Positions 57,575 to 64,000 of a stretch of DNA of 64,000 nucleotides are shown here, in pieces (position 1 is the first letter of the stretch; each line of letters opens with the position of its first letter). Position numbers and translations under genes: made by a program. A model generated the notes under the pieces. That model saw only the letters and a program-made list of their open reading frames with translations, made no database searches and had not been told where the DNA came from. This stretch comes from Crambe crambe. Lineage: Eukaryota; Porifera; Demospongiae; Poecilosclerida; Crambeidae. The stretch lies in the NCBI GenBank assembly GCA_963924555.1, contig OZ004584.1, positions 124,001 through 188,000 of the forward strand. Direction: 5' to 3'.

Positions 57575-60543
57575 ATGAAGAGCTTTGCTTGTGTGCTCGT
57601 AATAGGATGGCTGCTTATGATGAGTCAGAATAGTCCGACTTGGGCGGATGGTGATGAAGATTGCGTTGAAGGGGAGGAAGGCTGCTCTGCGCAGGGTTCT
57701 TCAGAGTCATCCTCTAGTGGGGCGAGTGTAGCAGATGTCCAGAACAATATACTGGTGATGAATGATGCAAACTTTGCTGATGTGCTCAAGAAGGAAGAGA
57801 TGATAATGGTCACTTTCTATGCTCCATGGTTAGTGTGTGTATTTATAAATAAACCATATCAGCTACTAGCTATTATCAATCCACATAGGTATAATACCAT
57901 TCATTAATTAAATTCCTTTATGATCCCCCCACCCCCACCTACTCCTACCCCACACCAAATATGCGCACTTGGAAAATCCCATCTTTCTTATTGCCCCTTC
58001 AGGTGCCACCACTGTCACAATGCATTGGCAGTCTTTGAGGAGGCGGCACCCTCCCTCTCTCCCCATGGCATCGCCATTGGCAAACTGGACATTGCTGACA
58101 ATAAGGATACCAAAAACAAGTAAGTGTAGCCACAAATGGAGACAATGAGTCTCTCAATACACTAAAAAGACGTGCATTTAAGTCCACACTGACATAAGAT
58201 TTCCATTTCAGGTACCAAATTAAACAGGTTCCAGAAGTTCGTATCTTCAGGAGTGGGGTGATGTACCCATACGAGGGTCCTGGAGATCTCGAAGGTGTCC
58301 AAGGTGAGAGAACACACAAAGATATGTAGAGGCTTCATTCCCTTGACCTCTGACCTCTTGCCTCCAGCTGTGGTCGACTACATGATCAAAGAGAGACTGA
58401 AGGATGATGGAGGAGCAGTCCTGAAACTGACCGAGGACAACTTTGACAACATTCTTCGTGTGACTCCTCTGGCTCTGGTGGAGTTTTTCGCTGATTGGTG
58501 TCCGGCCTGTCAGGCCCTGGAACCTCATTTCTTTGCTGCTGCTGGCAGGTACAGAATTACTGACTGGATTACTGATGTTGTGATTAGATCTGGCTTAGTC
58601 TAGATGGTTTGTGATAGCTTCTTGAATGTATACTGATTTTGTGATTACTGGCTGACACTCTTATTAAAAACCACACCCCTTTGCAGATTACGTAAGAACA
58701 AGCCACCTGTCATATTAGGTCAAGTGCGCGTCCCCGAGCAGCTGGAACTGGCCAAGAGGTTCACCCTGGGAGGGTATCCTCTTCTAATGGTGTTCCGATA
58801 TGGCAAACAGTACAACTATACAGGATCTAGGGAAGAAGATGGTATGACCATGTATTTCATCCAAATGTGCCCAATTAATCCCCTTCTCTTCCCTTCCCTC
58901 CCCCCTCCCTCCTTCCCTCTCACTTGCAGGAATTGTCACGTATATGTTGCGTCAAGTAGGTCCCAGTTCCACTCCACTCAACTCAGAATCAGAAGTGAGT
59001 GAATTTGCCCCTGATGAGTCTGAGACACGTGCTGTGGCCTTTCTCTCGGACCCTAAACTCCTGGATGCCTACTTCGAGGCAGGCAACGAGATCAGACTCT
59101 TTGTGAAGTTGGGACACATCACCAGCGAGAAAGTGGCCAAGAGTATGGGAATCAAAATGGGATCCATAGTTCTATTCCATCCGAGGTGAGCAAAATTACC
59201 AAACACAATATAATAATAATAGAAGTGTGAGCCATTACAGGACTCGATATAGCAAGGACATTATTTCTTATCATAAAGTGTCAGGGCAATGTCACTTAGC
59301 CCTCCGGTATTTTTTTCATCTGACATTTTAGTCCTGACAACTAGGCCAAGCAGTTTGATTGGGTTATATTGAGCTCTGCATTAAAGATTCCCCATCTTAC
59401 CCCTTCATCTTACCCCTTGAATATTACCTGCTGATGTTCTTGACTTTGCTTGCAGGAATCTCGTATCTAAATTTGAGGAAGGTCAAGAGGTCATTTCCTC
59501 CCTCCCCAGCGAGAGTAAAGAGATTGCTAATCTCTTGTTAGAGCATGCCAGGCCTTTAGTAGGGGAGATGACAAAGGAGAACCAGGTGGCTATCTATGGA
59601 GGCAAACGTCCTTTGCTTGTGGCCTACTTTGACGTGGATTGGGACAAGGGACTCAAGAAAGGTGAATTGTTGGGGGTGGGGCACATGATTGGGATAAGGG
59701 ACTCAAGAAAGGTAGGGGTGTGGCTGGTGTGGGGCACATATTTTGGACCTGTAGTTCTGGCCAAATGTCTCAAACATTTCATGATTGTTTATTTGTACAG
59801 CCACTGCCTATTGGCATAAACTGATAGCATCTATCGCTACCAACTTCAAAGAGGAAGACATTTACTTTGCAATTGCCAATGAAGAAGACTTTATGACGGA
59901 CATTAAGCTGCTGGGGATGGAAGACTGGGGAGAGGATGTCACAGTGGGAATATTCGCCCCCCAAAATGTCCGTTACCCCATGAAGGAAGAGCTTTACCCA
60001 GAAACGCTACGAGAATTCGTACAAGATTTCCTGAAGGGGAAATTGACGCCACACTTACGATCAGAATCAGTTCCCCGGAAGTCAAAGGGAGCTTTAATTC
60101 AAACAGTCGTTGGGAGCACGTTTGAGAAGTTCATGAGTAACCCCTCAAAGAATTGCCTAATTAAGCTTTGCATGCCTGAGGCTAAAGATTGTGAGGATGC
60201 GGAGAAGCATTTCAATGAGGTGGTGATTCGCTACGAGGGATCAGAAGAAGTGATCTTTGGAGAGATGAACATGGCTCTCAATGATGTTCCCATTGGAACG
60301 AAATATGACGGAGACTTGCCTGTGTATCTCTTCCAAGCCAAGGGGTCAAAGGACATTGTTCAAGTCAGTCCCCAACCTACTGATGAAAACGATATCATCT
60401 TCTTCCTGAAATATCGCAACAGTATTCGACCAACTGTCTCTGACAGAGAACTCGATCGGAGGGCAGAAAAAAAGAAGAAGGAGAAGAAGAAGAGAAGAGA
60501 GGAGGAAGAAAAGAAGAAGAAAAAGAAGAAGGATGAACTCTAA
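57575..60543 (+). CDS. PDIA4: Protein disulfide-isomerase A4 / ERp72-like, with KDEL
   Basis: Eight exons (57575-57828, 58003-58119, 58212-58303, 58368-58548, 58687-58841, 58930-59185, 59456-59661, 59801-60543) total 2,004 nt and 667 aa, close to ERp72 length. The signal peptide MKSFACVLVIGWLLMMSQ is followed by an acidic linker. The first thioredoxin domain has active site WCHHC, split by intron 1 inside the Trp codon. The second has WCPACQ. The two b-type domains follow. The last, a'-like domain, lacks the CGHC site: around residues 535-550 it reads NCLIKLCMPEAKDCEDA. The C-terminus is a Lys/Glu run ending in KDEL, so the protein is retained in the ER lumen. It folds secreted proteins by disulfide exchange. 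Its neighbours are Golgi glycosyltransferases, but no operon logic applies. The loss of the third site is unusual for PDIA4. Confidence 0.9.
59637..59740 (+). repeat. 50-bp tandem duplication over a PDIA4 exon end
   Basis: GGGACAAGGGACTCAAGAAA with its splice donor GGTGAA (59661) is repeated 50 bp later as GGGATAAGGGACTCAAGAAA followed by GGTAGG (59711). The second donor is closer to consensus. Using it would add 50 nt and break the frame with the next exon at 59801. Confidence 0.85.
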
Positions 60544-60735
60544 CTCCTTGCTGAGCGAGGACTTTATTTAGTGCATTATTATTATATACATGACGAGGCA
60601 AAACGGTTCTATTTTTTTTAAAAAAATTGTTATATTGCATTCTCAAAATACAGTAGTTGAAATAATTTTGCGCGCGAAATTAAGAGTTGCGAAGCATTTC
60701 TCATTTGCGAGAGAGAGAAGCAGGTCATAGCACAG

Positions 60736-62281
60736 ATGTTGCTTCGAGGGAGCACTGTAAAGGTATCTATTAGTGTGCTCCTAGTGTTAGTGTTCCTGTC
60801 ATTTTGCTTCATCTATGACTACATTCTTCATGGAGAAGATTACTGCCACAAGAAACTCTTGATCAGTCGTGCTAAACCAATGATCAAGAATCCAGAGACA
60901 CTCAACACTGAAGACTTTATCAGCCAGTACATCACTCTAAGTGAAAAGGTAAATTCACTTCATCCTGGAGAAAAACTTGTTTCTTTCTTTCACTATTTCC
61001 TTGACATTCATGTTACTATGAAGAATAAAATATTGATAGCCGTTGTGACAACAGAAAAGTACCTTCTCACTAGAGCAGTGTCAATTCAAAAAACCTGGGC
61101 AAGAGATATTCTTCCTCACAGCAAACTATATTTCTTTGTTGGAGAGGGTTGTAACACAAGTCACCCCAAGTTGAAATCTCTCCCGATCATAAAGATGAGA
61201 GGGATACAAGATAACATTTATCCTCCACAGAAGAAAGTGTTTGCGGTACTGACTTATATCTACTTGCATTTTGGAAGAGACTTCAAGTGGTTCATTCGAG
61301 CAGATGATGATGTTTATATCAGGATGGATCGATTGGAAGCATTGTTAGACCAATTGGAATGGACAGAGCTGATGTACCTGGGTCATCCAGGGTATGGGAA
61401 ATTGAGCGATAGAAAACGTCTTAAACTTTTAGACCATGAGAATTACTGCATGGGAGGTCCTGGAATAGTATTCAGTGCCACTGCCTTAGAAGCACTGTAT
61501 CCTCATCTTGGACGTTGCCTGATGGCCGTGGAGCACTATAACTTCAAGAAGGAACAAGAGATTTGGTGGTACAATGAGGATGTCGAGCTAGGAAGGTGTG
61601 TCAGTAGAACACTGGGTATTCATTGCTCCCCAAAGATTAAGGTAACCAGCAATTATAGAAGTAGTTTACTTTCAATGTCACTCCCTGAAACATATCTCAT
61701 CCATTGTGAGCTTAACTTCACCCCAGAAGATGAGATGCCTCACTGAAGGCAATCAGCTATGTACTCCTGCTATTAACTAGTCAATAAGCCAATTATTATG
61801 GCGGTACTCCAGGATTGGCATTTGATTTTTTTAATTTTTTTTTTTGAACAATGGATTCCTTCATGTTCCTATTCAATAGCCTTTGCAAAGGAGTCCATGT
61901 TAGCGTGTGTCAAGTGCTTGAGTTCCCCCCAATAGCTTCATACACCTTGACCTCGCATACCTAACCATTCTGAAATTATAACTAACATTACAGGAAAGTA
62001 TGAAGTACTTCTACTATGATTATGAATCTCAAGCCCTCGATCCTGTTGCCCTGTGGAGAGAAGCCTCTTTCAGGGACCTGATAACCCTCCACCCTGTCAA
62101 ACACCCTCACAACCTTCTCAGTGTCCACCATTTTTACAAGACATTGCAATACCAGACCTTGTCACTTGACCTGGTCCATCGGCACTATCAGATAAAACAA
62201 CTCTGCAAAGATCTGCCCCCTCACCTTCGACCTCATCCCACAAACAAAAGTGATCTCAGTTGTTCATACTTCGGAGCATAG
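60736..62281 (+). CDS. Chondroitin-synthase-like protein with GT31 domain only
   Basis: Two exons (60736-61641, 61994-62281) join in phase to 397 aa. A type II anchor (VSISVLLVLVFLSFCFIYDY) leads into a GT31 domain with intact signatures: IAVVTTEKYLLTRAVSIQKT, YFFVGEGC, WFIRADDDVYIRMDRLEALL (DDD metal site), NYCMGGPGIVFS and YNEDVELGRCVSR. The second exon reads MKYFYYDYESQALDPVALW and LHPVKHPHNLL.VHHFYKTL, the linker found before the GT7 domain in CHSY proteins, and then stops after CSYFGA. No GT7 exon lies between here and the next gene start at 62467. So this looks like a beta-1,3-glucuronyl/glycosyltransferase half of a chondroitin synthase. It is 190 bp after PDIA4. Cofactors and acceptor are inferred from the family. 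Confidence 0.82.
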
Positions 62282-62466
62282 TTATTGTTGTTTGTTTGTC
62301 TGTTTGTCTATTTGTTTGTTTAGTTTTTTTAGTCAATTTGGCATAAACAAATTTCCGTGGGATAATTATTTGCGCGGATTAATGTGGGCGTATCTGATAA
62401 CGAAGCCAAGCTCATCCTGTTTGCATTGTTAGATCTCCATGATCAGACTGCAAGCTGGTGGACGAG

Positions 62467-64000
62467 ATGCGTGTCCAATTGAGCAGCCTGAGGTCCACCT
62501 TGCTCTTTCTTTTAGGCATGTTTTTCGGATGGCTACTTACCTTTTATGGTTCGTCTTCCATCCCCGAGTTCTCCTCGCTACAAACACGTGAAGTGCTCCA
62601 AACTATCGAAGCATCTCCCCAGGTGGAAAACATGGAGAAGAAAGAAGACTGTGTATGTGGCATGGCGGCAGAGAGACTGAAGCGTCTCTCCAAAATGGCT
62701 CTCTTTTTCAGTCATCTGAACGCGAGCAGCAAAGCCCCGCCCACTGCTGTGGAGGACAATGAAAAGGGCCTGAGGGAGTTCCTGTACCCACCCAACCAGC
62801 ACCCCATATTGGACGCGGGAGATAGCATGAGATATAAACCAGATATTCAATCTGAACCCAAGATGCTTCAGGAGGAGTATCTGTTTAAAAAAATACTATT
62901 TGTAGGCGTACTAACTCAAGAGGAGTACCTACCAACGCGGGCTAAATTCCTCTATGAAACATGGGGGAAGGAGGTCGATAAGTTAATTTTTTTCGTTGGA
63001 GAAGATTGCAATATATCGACAGAGCTGTCGTATTTGCCAGTTATTAAACTGAAGGGAATACCTGATAAGGTGTATCCTCCTCTCAGGAAATCATTTGCCG
63101 TCATGAAGTATATGTACGAGAACTTCAGAAACCAGTTTAACTGGTTTATCCGTGCCGATGATGACATGTATGTCCGTACCAAGAAGCTGAAAGAACTGCT
63201 GACTCAGCTACACCCTTATGAGAAGGTGTATCTTGGAAGGGCAGGGACAGGACGAAAAGCAGACCTTGGTCGGTTACGACTCTTACCACATGAGCGGTAC
63301 TGCATGGGAGGGCCAGGGATTATCCTAAGTATGGCTTCCCTAAGAGGGGTGGGACCTCACCTCTCCAACTGCCTCAATGCAGGTACGTCAAGACATTACC
63401 CCTGGGTCAATCCCAGCTATATAACTCGTCACTAGCTGCAGGATTTTTCATTAATACAGTGGAATTAACTCTCTGAAAGAGGACAAACCTCTCAACAAAG
63501 GACAATCTATATTTACTCTGTACAAAATAACCTCTAAAAGAGGACAAAAGGATGGGCCCATTATTCAGAGGTTCCCACTGTGTCCCCTTCCTAAATGGCT
63601 AGAACAGTGTTAGAATGATTTTGTATTTCTAGTGTTAAGATACAGCGAATCTAATTACAATGATGATGATGTGGAGATAGGACGGTGCATAAGCAGGAAG
63701 ATAAATATCCAGTGTTCTTCTTCCACAGAGGTTGGTGACCTTTAATATTCAAACTTGCTGTGGTCCATGCAAGAAGTGTGTTTAGCTAGAGATGTCATGC
63801 ACAGAAGTGTGTTTAGCTGGAAATGATTATCCCACATTTCAATAAACTAACACTTCTTTTCATTTGAATGCCTCCATGCAGTGGTACATCTTTTTCAAGC
63901 ATTCATAGATCTGTCATACTACATACTGGTTTACATGTATGTTGTTATTCACTAATCCTTTATTCACCATTCAGTCTCGTCAGTACTTCTTGTTTGACTA
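62467..64000 (+). CDS. CHSY1: Chondroitin-synthase-like gene, 3' end outside window
   Basis: The ATG at 62467 precedes a type II anchor (STLLFLLGMFFGWLLTFYGS). Exons: 62467-63382, 63633-63730 and 63975 to the edge. The GT31 domain is intact: VGVLTQEEYLPTRAKFLYET, KLIFFVGEDCN, WFIRADDDMYVR, RYCMGGPGIILS, and in exon 2 YNDDDVEIGRCISRKI. The third exon starts SRQYFLFDY, matching the region after GT31 in the neighbouring gene (MKYFYYDYE). It is a tandem relative of the upstream GT31-only gene, with one extra intron. Whether a GT7 domain follows cannot be seen, so the family symbol is provisional. Confidence 0.75.

Overview
This is eukaryotic DNA from an animal, most likely an early-branching one such as a demosponge. 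The animal assignment rests on a complete PARD3 polarity gene, metazoan-type RIF1, chondroitin-synthase-family enzymes and Death-domain proteins. The sponge assignment is inferred from dense packing (often 60-250 bp between genes), many introns of 50-70 bp, and Ank-Roc-COR-Death proteins in tandem. I see no bacterial operons, CRISPR arrays, tRNA or rRNA genes, and no retroviral coding sequence.

Layout: 1-9598 (+) RIF1, 5' end outside the window; 9809-11235 (-) HPRT; 11348-12366 (-) RNASEK with a long C-terminal tail; 12489-17755 (-) ROCO protein A; 17840-23442 (+) ROCO protein B, head-to-head with A across 84 bp; 23734-28787 (+) ROCO protein C, a close tandem copy of B; 29061-29956 (+) a small five-exon protein made of two Death domains; about 30160-30275 a decayed piece of the same gene; 30478-34724 (+) a GLB1L2-type beta-galactosidase; 35714-48351 (-) PARD3; 48952-53652 (+) a CHPF/CHSY-family glycosyltransferase with a degenerate GT31 half and an intact GT7 half; 54040-57358 (-) a seven-pass membrane protein, possibly of the gustatory-receptor-like superfamily; 57575-60543 (+) a PDIA4/ERp72-like disulfide isomerase; 60736-62281 (+) a CHSY-like protein with an intact GT31 domain only; 62467 to the right edge (+) another CHSY-like gene.

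The most unusual region is 12.5-30.3 kb. Three large proteins share the order ankyrin repeats, Roc GTPase, COR, Cys-rich segment and Death domain. A short adaptor-like gene beside them ends in a Death domain encoded by copies of the same three terminal exons, introns included. The layout suggests a lineage-specific homotypic Death-domain signalling cassette: ankyrin sensing, Roc-COR switching, and a DD-DD adaptor that could pair with the receptors through nearly the same domain. Relics between the genes show that the cluster is still turning over.

The second theme is glycosaminoglycan synthesis at 49-64 kb. Three chondroitin-synthase-family genes lie close together and have complementary catalytic losses. 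They flank an ER disulfide isomerase, and a GH35 galactosidase lies further upstream. Introns carry minisatellites, MITE-like palindromic elements and very long pyrimidine tracts next to 3' splice sites.
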